The notes: generated by a model from the letters alone, not told the origin. Counted from the stretch's first letter, positions 1 through 5,986 are shown. The stretch: DNA of 6,893 bases from JACDAN01 sp035707105 (GCA_035707105.1 DASSUI010000039.1:1-6893), one strand, 5' to 3'. Translations and numbers: made by a program.

Positions 1-1554
1 GAGCGGCTGCCCGCGGCGGCCGCCGAGTACGGCGTGATCCGGACCTATGTGGACTGGATCCTCTCGCTGCCCTGGTCGAAGACGACCGAGGACAACCTCG
101 ACCTCGCGAACGCCCGGGCGGTCCTCGACGAGGATCACTACGACCTGGACAAGGTCAAGGAACGGATCATCGAGTACCTCGCAGTCGCCAAGCTCCGCGG
201 CGACGTCGCCGGCTCGATCATCTGCTTCGTCGGTCCGCCCGGCGTCGGAAAGACCTCTCTGGGCCAGTCGATCGCGAGGGCACTCGGCCGGACTTTCACC
301 CGCATCTCCGTCGGCGGCGTCCGGGACGAGTCGGAGATCCGCGGGCACCGCCGGACCTACATCGGCGCGATGCCCGGAACGATCATTCGCGCCCTGCGCG
401 ACGCCGAGACGCGCAACCCGGTGTTCCTGATCGACGAGATCGACAAGATGGGCGCGGACTTCCGCGGCGATCCCGCGAGCGCGATGCTCGAGGTCCTCGA
501 CCCCGAGCAGCACCACGCGTTCCGCGACCACTACCTCGACCTGCCGTTCGACCTCTCGAAGATTCTCTTCATCTGCACGGCCAACCAGCTCGAGACCATC
601 CCGCCGCCGCTCCTCGACCGGATGGACGTCATCCACCTGTCGGGCTACACGGAGGACGAGAAGCTCGGGATCGCCAAGCGCTACCTCGTGCCGAAGCAGC
701 TCGAGGCGCACGGGCTCGCGGACGCCCGGGTCACGTTCACGGAGGGCGCGCTCCGTACCGTGATCCGGGAGTACACGCGCGAGGCAGGCGTCCGGAACCT
801 GGAGCGGCAGATCGCGGCGCTCTGCCGGAAGGCAGCGCGGCGCGTGGCCGAGGGGAAGGCGAAGGGCGCGACCCGGGTCGACGAGCGGCGCGTCCGCAGC
901 TGGCTCGGACCGCGGCGCTTCGCCGGCGAGGTACGCAAGCGCACCGAGGACCCCGGTGTCGCGACCGGCCTGGCCGTGACGGCGACCGGCGGCGACGTCC
1001 TCTTCATCGAGGCGACGGGCTACCCGGGACGCGGCCGGCTGAAGGTCACGGGCCAGCTCGGCGAGGTCATGCAGGAGTCGGCGGAGGCCGCGCTGTCGTG
1101 GGTCCGGTCGCACGCTGAGCACCTCGGACTGGAGCCGGAGTGGTTCGGCGAGCACGACATCCACGTCCACGTCCCTGCGGGTGCGGTCCCCAAGGACGGG
1201 CCGTCGGCCGGCATCACGATGGCGACCGCGATCGTCTCGCTCGTCAGCGGCCGCCCGGTCTCCGACGAGGTCGCGATGACCGGAGAGGTCACGCTGACCG
1301 GCCAGGTCCTTCCGATCGGCGGCGTGCGGGAGAAGGTGCTCGCCGCGCAGCGGGCAGGCGTCCGAACCGTCGTCCTCCCGAAGGAGAACGAACCCGACCT
1401 GGAGGAGCTCCCGGCGGAGACGCGCAAGGAGCTCACATTCGTCCTCGCCGAGCACGTGGACGAGGTGCTCGAGGTCGCGCTCGACGCTGCCGTCCCGTCG
1501 CGAAGGCCGAGCGGAGTAGGATCGCCGGAGAGAAAAGCCGCGCTACCGGCGTAG
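1..1554 (+). CDS. lon: ATP-dependent Lon protease (LonA type), 5'-truncated by the window edge
   Basis: Lon is a cytoplasmic ring-forming AAA+ serine protease that unfolds and degrades damaged and regulatory proteins. The frame is open from base 1 (517 visible residues), so the gene starts upstream. Visible parts in order: the end of the N-terminal helical region (YVDWILSLPW, residues 17-26), Walker A GPPGVGKT (78-85), Walker B VFLIDEID (141-148), sensor-1 Asn195, Arg finger Arg207 in LLDRMD, and sensor-2 Arg265 in GVRNLER. The protease domain follows, with catalytic Ser402 in PKDGPSAG and Lys445 in GGVREKVLAA. The 43-residue Ser-Lys distance equals that of E. coli Lon (679/722), which implies that about 277 N-terminal residues (the substrate-binding domain) are missing. 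All catalytic residues are present. The C-terminal tail of roughly 18 residues (from about SRRPSG) is basic and Pro-rich and probably disordered. The promoter is not in the window. Confidence 0.97.
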   Translation, partial: ERLPAAAAEYGVIRTYVDWILSLPWSKTTEDNLDLANARAVLDEDHYDLDKVKERIIEYLAVAKLRGDVAGSIICFVGPPGVGKTSLGQSIARALGRTFTRISVGGVRDESEIRGHRRTYIGAMPGTIIRALRDAETRNPVFLIDEIDKMGADFRGDPASAMLEVLDPEQHHAFRDHYLDLPFDLSKILFICTANQLETIPPPLLDRMDVIHLSGYTEDEKLGIAKRYLVPKQLEAHGLADARVTFTEGALRTVIREYTREAGVRNLERQIAALCRKAARRVAEGKAKGATRVDERRVRSWLGPRRFAGEVRKRTEDPGVATGLAVTATGGDVLFIEATGYPGRGRLKVTGQLGEVMQESAEAALSWVRSHAEHLGLEPEWFGEHDIHVHVPAGAVPKDGPSAGITMATAIVSLVSGRPVSDEVAMTGEVTLTGQVLPIGGVREKVLAAQRAGVRTVVLPKENEPDLEELPAETRKELTFVLAEHVDEVLEVALDAAVPSRRPSGVGSPERKAALPA

Positions 1555-1600
1555 TTTGCGCCGTCACGCGCGGGGGTATCTCGCCAGGCAAACGCGAGAC

Positions 1601-1607
1601 GAAAGGA
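1601..1607 (+). promoter_or_regulatory. Ribosome binding site for the YtxH-like gene
   Basis: GAAAGGA lies 12 nt before the ATG at 1620. It is the only reasonable Shine-Dalgarno match seen upstream of a start in this window, and it supports the ATG at 1620 over the long upstream extension of the frame that would run back inside lon. Confidence 0.5.
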
Positions 1608-1619
1608 CGGCCGTCCCAA

Positions 1620-2039
1620 ATGGCCAAGGCAAGAGACCGAGTTTCCGACATGAAGCCGTACGTCACCCGGGCGCTCCAGGACGAGGAGGTCCGCGAGAAC
1701 GTCAAGCACGCGATCGCGGCGGCCCGTGAAATCTACGATGAGCTCCTCGGCGGTCGTTCGACCACTGCGGTCGCCACCCGCGTCGCGACCGACAAGGACA
1801 TCCAGGACCAGCTCAAGACGGCGATCGACGACCTGCGGAAGGCGGCGAACCGCGTCCAGGGGAAGAAGGAGCACGGGACGCGCAACGCCACGCTGCTGAT
1901 CGCCGGCATCGCCCTCGGGATCCTCTTCAACCCGATGACGGGCCCGCAGACGCGGGAGTGGATCTCGAACAAGCTCCTCGGCGGCGAGGAGAGCTCCGGC
2001 TCGGGATCATCGAGCCTGAGCGGTAACGGCTCCGCGTAA
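1620..2039 (+). CDS. Small single-pass membrane protein, probably YtxH-like
   Basis: This 139-residue protein has three parts. Residues 1-85 are a charged, helix-prone, soluble segment (MAKARDRVSDMKPYVTRAL onward) rich in Lys, Asp, Arg and Ala. Residues about 88-104 form one hydrophobic helix (NATLLIAGIALGILFNP). A short tail begins MTGPQTREWI and ends in a Gly/Ser-rich stretch. The small-residue helix followed by N/A-P-x-x-G-x-x-x-R resembles the YtxH family (typically LL-AP-K-SG-xx-R), but here the helix is near the C-terminus whereas YtxH proteins usually have it near the N-terminus. Its molecular function is not known; family members are linked to general stress in Bacillus. The gene lies 65 bp after lon on the same strand, so read-through from lon is possible. 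The ATG at 1620 was chosen because of the GAAAGGA upstream. The gene is confident; the family assignment is tentative. Confidence 0.8.
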   Translation: MAKARDRVSDMKPYVTRALQDEEVRENVKHAIAAAREIYDELLGGRSTTAVATRVATDKDIQDQLKTAIDDLRKAANRVQGKKEHGTRNATLLIAGIALGILFNPMTGPQTREWISNKLLGGEESSGSGSSSLSGNGSA

Positions 2040-2069
2040 GCGGCACCGGCACGGCGGATCTTTCGGGCG

Positions 2070-2098
2070 GCGGAACGGGCTGACTGTGCCCGTTCCGC
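2070..2098. terminator. Perfect 11-bp hairpin between convergent genes, probable bidirectional terminator
   Basis: GCGGAACGGGC (2070-2080) pairs perfectly with GCCCGTTCCGC (2088-2098) across a 7-nt loop TGACTGT. It lies 30 nt after the stop of the YtxH-like gene and 11 nt after the stop of the opposing M23 gene, so it can serve both transcripts. No run of T follows on either strand (CGCCTTCTC on +, CGCCCGAAAG on -). This is common in very GC-rich genomes but makes intrinsic termination less certain. Confidence 0.65.
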
Positions 2099-2109
2099 GC
2101 CTTCTCGGG

Positions 2110-3585
2110 CTACGGCATGGGGCCGCTGAGCGCGCGCGCGAGCGCGCGGAGTCCGGCCCGACCGCGTGGAACCATTCCGGCAAGGGAGCCGTCCGCGACC
2201 GACGTCCCGCTGGAACGGAGCGCCCGGCGCAGCGACCCCGGCTCGAGACCGCTGGCGCTCGAGATGTCCCGTGACTGGAGCAGGATCGCTCCCGGCTTCG
2301 GCGCCCGGCTCGAGTCCGACAGCGGCGGCGCCCACCCGGACACGGCCGTGAAGGGCAGGTCGGTCAGCCGCTTCCACGCCGTGAGATACGGGTACGGTGG
2401 CACGGCGCTCCCGTCGTAGCCCCGGTAGAGCAGCGAGACGGGATGGATCTCGAAATGCAGGTGGTACGGCGTGTGCTCTGCGTCGCCGGTGTTCCCGACG
2501 AACCCGATCACGTCGCCGGCGCGAACCTGGGCGCCGTTGATCGCGAGCGGCGAGAACGCGGAGAGGTGCGCGTAGTAGAACTCGTTGCCGGCGAGATCCT
2601 GCAGCCAGAAGCGCAGGCCGCCGACCTCGTTCCAGCCGACGGAGTACACGATCCCGTTCGCGACTGCGAGGACCGGTGCCCCGAGCGGCGCAAAGATGTC
2701 CTCTCCGTGGTGCCACGTCGTCGTCGCGCGTGGCGCGTTGAACGAGTTCGTGAACGACGCGGCGCCGTAGACCGGGAAGACGTAGCCGGTGGCCGTCAGG
2801 CGCGGGATCACGTCGGTCGGGACGTTCCGGACCGGCGGCGTCCTCGGACGGGAGGCCTGCGGCTCATTCGGCGGGTTCACCCTCGGCTTGATCCGGCGCT
2901 GGGTGTCGTCGCCGGGACGCGCCGCGGCGCGCTCCGGCGGTGTCGCCTCGGCCGCGACGTCGGCGTACCCGACGACGACGTCGGTGCCGGCGGGCAGCCC
3001 CGCATGCTCGACGTTGAGGTGGATCTGGAGCGCCGTGACACCGGCGTTGTAGCCGCGTGTCCGGTTCGAGCGGTAGGCCGAGCCTGACTGCTGGAGCACG
3101 GTCGCCGTGCCCCAGTCTCCGAGTGGGACCGCGCCGTTCGGCGGCGTTGCCACCGGCTGGCCCGCGACGACCATCCCGCTGACCGCCGAGCCGGAGGTCG
3201 AGCCCGACGCTCCCTTGGCGTTTGCCTTCGCGCCCGCCTTGACGGTCACGGAGCCGACCGTTACCTCGCCGCCGAAGAGCGAGAGCCCGGAGACGGCGAC
3301 GGTCGCGTTGGAGACGCCGCTGTCCGCCGACACGCTCGAGGAGACCGACGCAGCCTGCACGACCGAGCCGTCCGCCGGGTACGCGAACGCGCCGCCGACC
3401 CCAACGGCGTCGGGCGGTGCCGAGACGGCGCCCGCGACCGATCCGCCCCGCCCTGGCACGGAGACCTGGATCGCGAACGCCTCGGCGCTCGACGTGCCGC
3501 CGCCGACAGCGGAAGAGACGCCGCCCGATCCCGTCGTCACGAGGACCGCAGCGGCGCCGAGCAGCAGTGTCGCGCGCCGGACCAC
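2110..3585 (-). CDS. Secreted M23 family (LytM/peptidoglycan) metallopeptidase with large N-terminal Ala/Gly/Ser-rich domain
   Basis: This 491-residue exported zinc endopeptidase probably cleaves peptidoglycan cross-bridges or regulates a cell-wall hydrolase. Residues 1-26 form a signal peptide: VRR, a hydrophobic core (LLLGAAAVLV) and an SSA-type cleavage site. Residues about 35-213 are a low-charge Ala/Gly/Ser/Val domain that includes SLFGGEVTVGSVT and HAGLPAGTDVVVGYADV. From memory these resemble the actinobacterial choice-of-anchor P type of surface domain. A Pro/Arg-rich linker (about 214-262) leads to the M23 domain (about 265-385). Its zinc ligands are all present: His292 and Asp296 (HHGED) and His377 (HLH). 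The catalytic His340 (YYAHLS) and His375 are also present. A roughly 105-residue tail of unknown role follows. An in-frame TAA lies five codons upstream, so the GTG at 3585 is the earliest start. The gene is 70 bp downstream of the Fur gene on the same strand but has its own promoter-like sequence. The peptidase call is strong; the N-terminal domain name is tentative. Confidence 0.93.
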   Translation of the reverse strand: MVRRATLLLGAAAVLVTTGSGGVSSAVGGGTSSAEAFAIQVSVPGRGGSVAGAVSAPPDAVGVGGAFAYPADGSVVQAASVSSSVSADSGVSNATVAVSGLSLFGGEVTVGSVTVKAGAKANAKGASGSTSGSAVSGMVVAGQPVATPPNGAVPLGDWGTATVLQQSGSAYRSNRTRGYNAGVTALQIHLNVEHAGLPAGTDVVVGYADVAAEATPPERAAARPGDDTQRRIKPRVNPPNEPQASRPRTPPVRNVPTDVIPRLTATGYVFPVYGAASFTNSFNAPRATTTWHHGEDIFAPLGAPVLAVANGIVYSVGWNEVGGLRFWLQDLAGNEFYYAHLSAFSPLAINGAQVRAGDVIGFVGNTGDAEHTPYHLHFEIHPVSLLYRGYDGSAVPPYPYLTAWKRLTDLPFTAVSGWAPPLSDSSRAPKPGAILLQSRDISSASGLEPGSLRRALRSSGTSVADGSLAGMVPRGRAGLRALARALSGPMP

Positions 3586-3591
3586 CCCGCG

Positions 3592-3599
3592 ACATTATT
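3592..3599 (-). promoter_or_regulatory. -10-like element for the M23 peptidase gene (possible leaderless promoter)
   Basis: On the minus strand AATAAT (3599-3594, five of six matches to TATAAT) or the overlapping TAATGT (3597-3592) ends 6-8 nt before the GTG start at 3585. There is no convincing Shine-Dalgarno sequence and no clear -35. This arrangement fits transcription beginning at the GTG. Confidence 0.4.
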
Positions 3600-3655
3600 C
3601 GCGATCGAACGGCGATTCGCTGCTTTCCGAGAAGATGTTCGTTCGGCGAAGCGCC

Positions 3656-4081
3656 TCAGGCGCAGGCGTCGCACCGGCCGCGGAGGACGACGTCGTGCTC
3701 GTCGACCCGGAACGACGCGCCCTGCGAGATCGTCTGGATCGCCCGCTCGAGGCGGTCATCCGTGAAGGCCTCGACCCGGCCGCAGTCGCCGCAGACGAGA
3801 TGGTGATGGTGGTCGCCGCTCGGCTCGGCCGGCTCGTACCGGGCGCCGCCCGACCGCAGGTCGATCCGGTGGACGAGGCCGAGCGCGGTCAGCGTCTCGA
3901 GCGCCCGGTAGACACTTGCGATGCCGACGCCGGGGCGCCGCGCGCGGACCCGGTCGTGAATCTCTGACGCCGGCAGGCAGCAGGGCTGCTCCGCGAGGAC
4001 TTCGACGACGGCGCTCCGCGCGCCGCCCGGCTTGAGGCCTGCGCTTCGAAGGGCGCCGTGCGCGTGGTCGGACCAGGTCAC
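3656..4081 (-). CDS. Fur-family metal-responsive repressor, likely Zur
   Basis: This 141-residue cytoplasmic transcription factor binds a palindromic operator when loaded with metal. Residues about 8-80 form the winged helix; ASVYRALETLTALGLVHRI (55-73) is the DNA-recognition helix region typical of Fur/Zur. Residues 81-141 are the metal-binding and dimer domain, with His-rich HHHH (91-94) next to CGDC (Cys97, Cys100) and a second CDAC (Cys137, Cys140). The two CxxC pairs form the usual structural zinc site. The length is normal for the family. The frame extends upstream to ATGs at 4111 and 4105, but the GTG at 4081 is preferred. It gives an N-terminus (MTWSDHAHGAL) starting just before the first helix, and it sits 7 nt after TATCAT. 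The longer starts would put the operator inside the gene. The gene is divergent from a ZIP transporter, which favours zinc sensing (Zur) over iron or peroxide, but sequence alone does not settle the metal. Confidence 0.92.
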   Translation of the reverse strand: MTWSDHAHGALRSAGLKPGGARSAVVEVLAEQPCCLPASEIHDRVRARRPGVGIASVYRALETLTALGLVHRIDLRSGGARYEPAEPSGDHHHHLVCGDCGRVEAFTDDRLERAIQTISQGASFRVDEHDVVLRGRCDACA

Positions 4082-4088
4082 CGGCGTG

Positions 4089-4094
4089 ATGATA
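4089..4094 (-). promoter_or_regulatory. -10 element of the Fur-family gene (possible leaderless promoter)
   Basis: TATCAT on the minus strand (4094-4089) matches TATAAT at five of six positions and is followed by 7 nt (CACGCCG) and then the GTG start. No Shine-Dalgarno sequence and no clear -35 are present. It overlaps the Fur-box-like operator, as expected for an autoregulated repressor. Confidence 0.45.
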
Positions 4095-4109
4095 CCGGTT
4101 CTCATTCTC
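4090..4109. promoter_or_regulatory. Fur/Zur-box-like operator shared by the divergent regulator and ZIP genes
   Basis: Minus-strand bases 4109-4091 read GAGAATGAGAACCGGTATC, matching the classical 19-bp Fur box GATAATGATAATCATTATC at 14 of 19 positions. In the other register, plus-strand TGATACCGGTTCTCA (4090-4104) is an imperfect 7-1-7 palindrome with 5 of 7 paired positions. It stands out as AT-richer than its surroundings. It covers the -10 of the regulator gene and lies just upstream of the -10-like TAGGCT of the ZIP gene, so one bound dimer could repress both. A direct repeat (TTCTCAT/TCTCAT, 4099-4111) may extend the site. The match was judged by eye only. Confidence 0.55.
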
Positions 4110-4112
4110 ATG

Positions 4113-4118
4113 TAGGCT
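4113..4118 (+). promoter_or_regulatory. -10-like element of the ZIP transporter gene
   Basis: TAGGCT (TANNNT pattern) ends 9 nt before the ATG at 4128, with no Shine-Dalgarno sequence in between. The upstream spacer is occupied by the Fur-box-like operator. It is a weak match in a GC-rich region and is supported mainly by position. Confidence 0.3.
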
Positions 4119-4127
4119 CGCCGGACG

Positions 4128-4850
4128 ATGACCTGGATCGCCGTCCCGCTCGCCGGCCTCACCGTCGTTTCCACGCTCGCCGGCGGTTCCCTCGCGCTCC
4201 GGCTCCACCGCGAGCTCCGGACGGCGATCGCGCTCTCCGGCGGCATCGTGGTCGCCGTCGCGCTCTTCGACCTCATTCCCGAGGCGATCCGGTCGGTCGG
4301 CGACGAGCACCGCGTCATGACCCTCGTCGGCGCGGGCTTCGTTCTCTTCTTCGTCGCGCACCGTTATCTCGTGCTGCACCACCGGGACGATCCCGGCGAG
4401 ACGCGCGCACACTCGCGGGTCGGCGCGATGGGGGCCGCCGCGCTCGCGTTCCACACGTTCACGGACGGGCTCGGCATCGGCCTCGCCTTCGGTCTCGACA
4501 CCACGACCGGCGTCCTCGTCCTGCTCGCCGTCGTCTCGCACGACTTCGCGGACGGCCTGAACGCAGTCACCTTCATCCTGCGGCAGGGAGGGACGCGGCG
4601 CGTCGCGCTCCGCTGGCTGTCGCTCGTCGCCGTCGCGCCGCTCTTCGGCGCGGCCGCCGGCGCCGCGGTCGACGTCTCCGAGCACACGCTCGGCCACCTG
4701 CTCGCGCTCTACGCCGGGATCTTCCTCTACATCGGCGCCTCCGACCTGCTCCCCGAGGCGCATGCCCACGAACCGTCGCGCGTGCGCGTCCTCGTCACGC
4801 TCGCCGGGTTCGCCGCGATCTTCGCGATCACCCAGATCGCGGTCGACTGA
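4128..4850 (+). CDS. ZIP-family divalent metal transporter
   Basis: This 240-residue integral membrane protein is predicted to import Zn2+ or a related divalent metal. Hydrophobic segments begin at residues about 2, 32, 64, 100, 126, 159, 188 and 218, consistent with the eight-helix ZIP fold. Family marks are FDLIPEA in the second helix, HTFTDGLGIGLAF in the fourth (His109, Asp113) and VSHDFADGLNAVT in the fifth (His138, Asp142). These correspond to the metal-binding HNxxEG and HExxxxG motifs, with Asp replacing Glu in both. A His/Asp-containing loop (HHRDDPGETRAHSR) between helices three and four is the usual place for a metal-binding cytoplasmic loop. The start MTWIAVPLAG lies directly before helix one. 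The gene is divergent from the Fur-family gene across 46 bp with a shared operator. Its stop is 6 bp from the stop of the convergent 130-residue gene. The transported metal is inferred from context. Confidence 0.92.
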   Translation: MTWIAVPLAGLTVVSTLAGGSLALRLHRELRTAIALSGGIVVAVALFDLIPEAIRSVGDEHRVMTLVGAGFVLFFVAHRYLVLHHRDDPGETRAHSRVGAMGAAALAFHTFTDGLGIGLAFGLDTTTGVLVLLAVVSHDFADGLNAVTFILRQGGTRRVALRWLSLVAVAPLFGAAAGAAVDVSEHTLGHLLALYAGIFLYIGASDLLPEAHAHEPSRVRVLVTLAGFAAIFAITQIAVD

Positions 4851-4856
4851 GCGCCG

Positions 4857-5249
4857 CTAGGCCTCGAGCTGCTTCTTGGCGAACTCGCGAAACCGCCGGC
4901 GCGCCTCCTCGTCCGGCCCGAGCGAATCCTCGTCCGCGTAGCCTGGGTCGGCGGCGATCTCGTCCGCGACTGCTCGCACCTCGCGCTCGACCGCCGTGCG
5001 GTGGACGGGGTCGGAGAGAAGCGCGTCGACCCAGCTCGTCGAGCCGTCGTAGGGATCGAGGTCGCTGTCGACCAGGAGCTCGCCGAGGAGCAGACCGACC
5101 CGGATGTAGGCGAATGTCCGGAAGGCGAGCAGCCGGTGGGGCGAGGCGACGAGCGCGTCCAGCTCCGGGTCGTCCTCCTGGATCCGCGCGACGATACTGC
5201 CGATCGGCTCGTCGACCAGCGGGATCCAGAGCTCGTCCGGTCGCGCCAT
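4857..5249 (-). CDS. Acidic soluble protein of unknown function, last gene of the TauE/SafE operon
   Basis: I do not recognise this 130-residue protein. It is acidic, has no signal peptide or convincing membrane segment (VGLLLGELLV at 51-60 is too short), no Cys and no obvious catalytic motif. Visible features are a hydrophobic/acidic N-terminus (MARPDELWIPLVDEPIGS), a central helix-prone segment (LLAFRTFAYIRVGLLLGELL), an acidic turn (DSDLDPYDGS), and a charged C-terminal helix (PDEEARRRFREFAKKQLEA) that could mediate protein contacts. The ATG at 5249 lies 11 nt after the stop of the second TauE/SafE gene on the same strand, so the two are almost certainly cotranscribed. No good ribosome binding site precedes it, and coupled translation is likely. 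Codon use matches its neighbours. A role linked to the permease is possible but unsupported by homology. Confidence 0.8.
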   Translation of the reverse strand: MARPDELWIPLVDEPIGSIVARIQEDDPELDALVASPHRLLAFRTFAYIRVGLLLGELLVDSDLDPYDGSTSWVDALLSDPVHRTAVEREVRAVADEIAADPGYADEDSLGPDEEARRRFREFAKKQLEA

Positions 5250-5260
5250 CGGGTGAGAGT

Positions 5261-5629
5261 CTAGGAGCGCAGCGCGCGCGAGGCGAGTTGCGCAGCGACG
5301 GCGAAGAGCAGGACGGCGAACAGGCGGCGGAGGATCTCCTCCGGCAGCGCGTCCGCCACGCGGACGCCGACCTCCACGCCCGCGATCCCGAGGCCGCCGA
5401 GCAGCAGGCCGTGGCGCCAGTTCACGTTGCCGTAGCGGTGCTGCTGCCAGGCACCCGCGGCGACCGTCGGGAGGATCGCCGCCAACGAGGTGGCCTCGGC
5501 CTCGAGCTGGCCGAGCCCGAGCACGAGGGCGAGGGCCGGGACGAAGACGATCCCGCCTCCGACCCCGAAGAACCCTGCGACCACGCCCGCCATCACGCCG
5601 ACGGCGATCGCCGCGAGGACCTCCTCCAT
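5261..5629 (-). CDS. Half-length TauE/SafE family permease subunit, second of a tandem pair
   Basis: This 122-residue membrane protein carries one repeat unit of the TauE/SafE (sulfite/organosulfonate exporter) family: MAGVVAGFFGVGGGIVFVPALAL (FGVGGG at 21-26), EATSLAAILPTVAAGAWQQHRYGNVNW (TSLAAI at 47-52), and two further hydrophobic segments, about four helices in all. Typical family members are near 250 residues and contain two such repeats, so this is half of one. Its ATG at 5629 shares one base with the stop of the upstream half (TGATG), which indicates translational coupling and equal production. No Shine-Dalgarno sequence precedes it. It probably assembles with the upstream subunit to make a complete carrier. 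The substrate (sulfite, sulfoacetate, taurine or another anion) cannot be read from the sequence. Confidence 0.88.
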   Translation of the reverse strand: MEEVLAAIAVGVMAGVVAGFFGVGGGIVFVPALALVLGLGQLEAEATSLAAILPTVAAGAWQQHRYGNVNWRHGLLLGGLGIAGVEVGVRVADALPEEILRRLFAVLLFAVAAQLASRALRS

Positions 5630-5970
5630 CAGACGAGCAGCAGGACGCCGATGACGACGAGCAGCACCGAGAAGGCGAGCCCGAGCGAGCGCACGGAGAT
5701 TCGCTGCTGCAGCGACGCGCCGCCGATTGCGCCCAGCGCGGCCGGCAGACCGACAAGCACCGCGTGGCCATAGTCGACCTCGCCCCTGATCCCGTAGAGG
5801 ACGGCGCCCGCGAGCGCGATCACGCCGATCGCCGCGAGGGACGTGCCCGTGGCGAGCCGCTGGTCGTAGTGCAGGAGGAGCACGAGGAGCGGCACGATCA
5901 CGACGCCGCCGCCGACGCCGAAGAGCGCGCTGAAGAACCCGGCCGCGAGCCCGATGAGCGCCAGCCGCAC
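5629..5970 (-). CDS. Half-length TauE/SafE family permease subunit, first of a tandem pair
   Basis: This 113-residue membrane protein matches the N-terminal repeat of TauE/SafE permeases. The first helix is LALIGLAAGFFSALFGVGGG (GVGGG at 18-22), followed by VVIVPLLVLLL, the conserved ATGTSLAAIGVIAL (TSLAAI at 43-48), IRGEVDYGHAVLVG (the usual vDw-type loop) and two more hydrophobic segments, the last reaching the C-terminus (VLLVVIGVLLLV). An in-frame TGA lies six codons upstream, so the GTG at 5970 is the earliest possible start. It is 6 nt after a -10-like TACGAT and has no clear ribosome binding site. The gene ends in the TGATG overlap with the second half. The two halves each carry the complete signature of one repeat, so they look like paired half-transporters and not a decayed gene. 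Confidence 0.88.
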   Translation of the reverse strand: MRLALIGLAAGFFSALFGVGGGVVIVPLLVLLLHYDQRLATGTSLAAIGVIALAGAVLYGIRGEVDYGHAVLVGLPAALGAIGGASLQQRISVRSLGLAFSVLLVVIGVLLLV

Positions 5971-5975
5971 CGGCC

Positions 5976-5986
5976 TATCGTAGTCT
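5976..5986. promoter_or_regulatory. Overlapping divergent -10-like elements for the TauE/SafE operon and otsB
   Basis: Only 24 bp separate the two divergent GTG starts. On the minus strand TACGAT (5982-5977) ends 6 nt before the GTG at 5970. On the plus strand TAGTCT (5981-5986) ends 8 nt before the GTG at 5995; TATCGT (5976-5981) is an alternative. The two -10 sites overlap, so simultaneous use would be mutually exclusive, and any -35 would have to lie inside the opposite gene. No convincing -35 was seen. Confidence 0.35.

Noticed and set aside
1..1554. Lon as part of a defence locus (BREX-like)
   Set aside because: The protein has the full housekeeping LonA motifs and the following genes are unrelated to defence.
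1020..1874. Minus-strand open frame opposite lon and the YtxH-like gene
   Set aside because: It is antisense to catalytic motifs of Lon, shows no recognisable domain and has a composition typical of a shadow frame.
2129..2150. Alternating CG/GC-rich run as a possible repeat or Z-DNA element
   Set aside because: It lies inside the C-terminal codons of the M23 gene (ARALARAL-type residues) and is explained by Ala/Arg codon use in a GC-rich genome.
3636..3660. Small inverted repeat (GGCG/CGCC) between the Fur-family and M23 genes as a terminator
   Set aside because: The stem is only 4 bp with a 3-nt loop and no T run, too weak to call.
4082..4111. ATG starts at 4111 or 4105 for the Fur-family gene
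   Set aside because: They would place the operator and the TATCAT -10 inside the coding sequence and add an unusual MRMRTGIITP extension. The GTG at 4081 fits the family N-terminus and promoter spacing.
5625..5635. Frameshift splitting one full-length TauE/SafE gene
   Set aside because: The junction is a clean TGATG coupling site, and each part begins and ends at natural repeat boundaries with its own start. A frameshift cannot be fully excluded without relatives.
4058..5773. Very long plus-strand open frame (571 codons) across the ZIP, 130-residue and TauE/SafE genes
   Set aside because: Its translation is Arg/Pro/Ala-rich low complexity with no domain, typical of the alternate frame of GC-rich genes, and it overlaps four well-supported genes.
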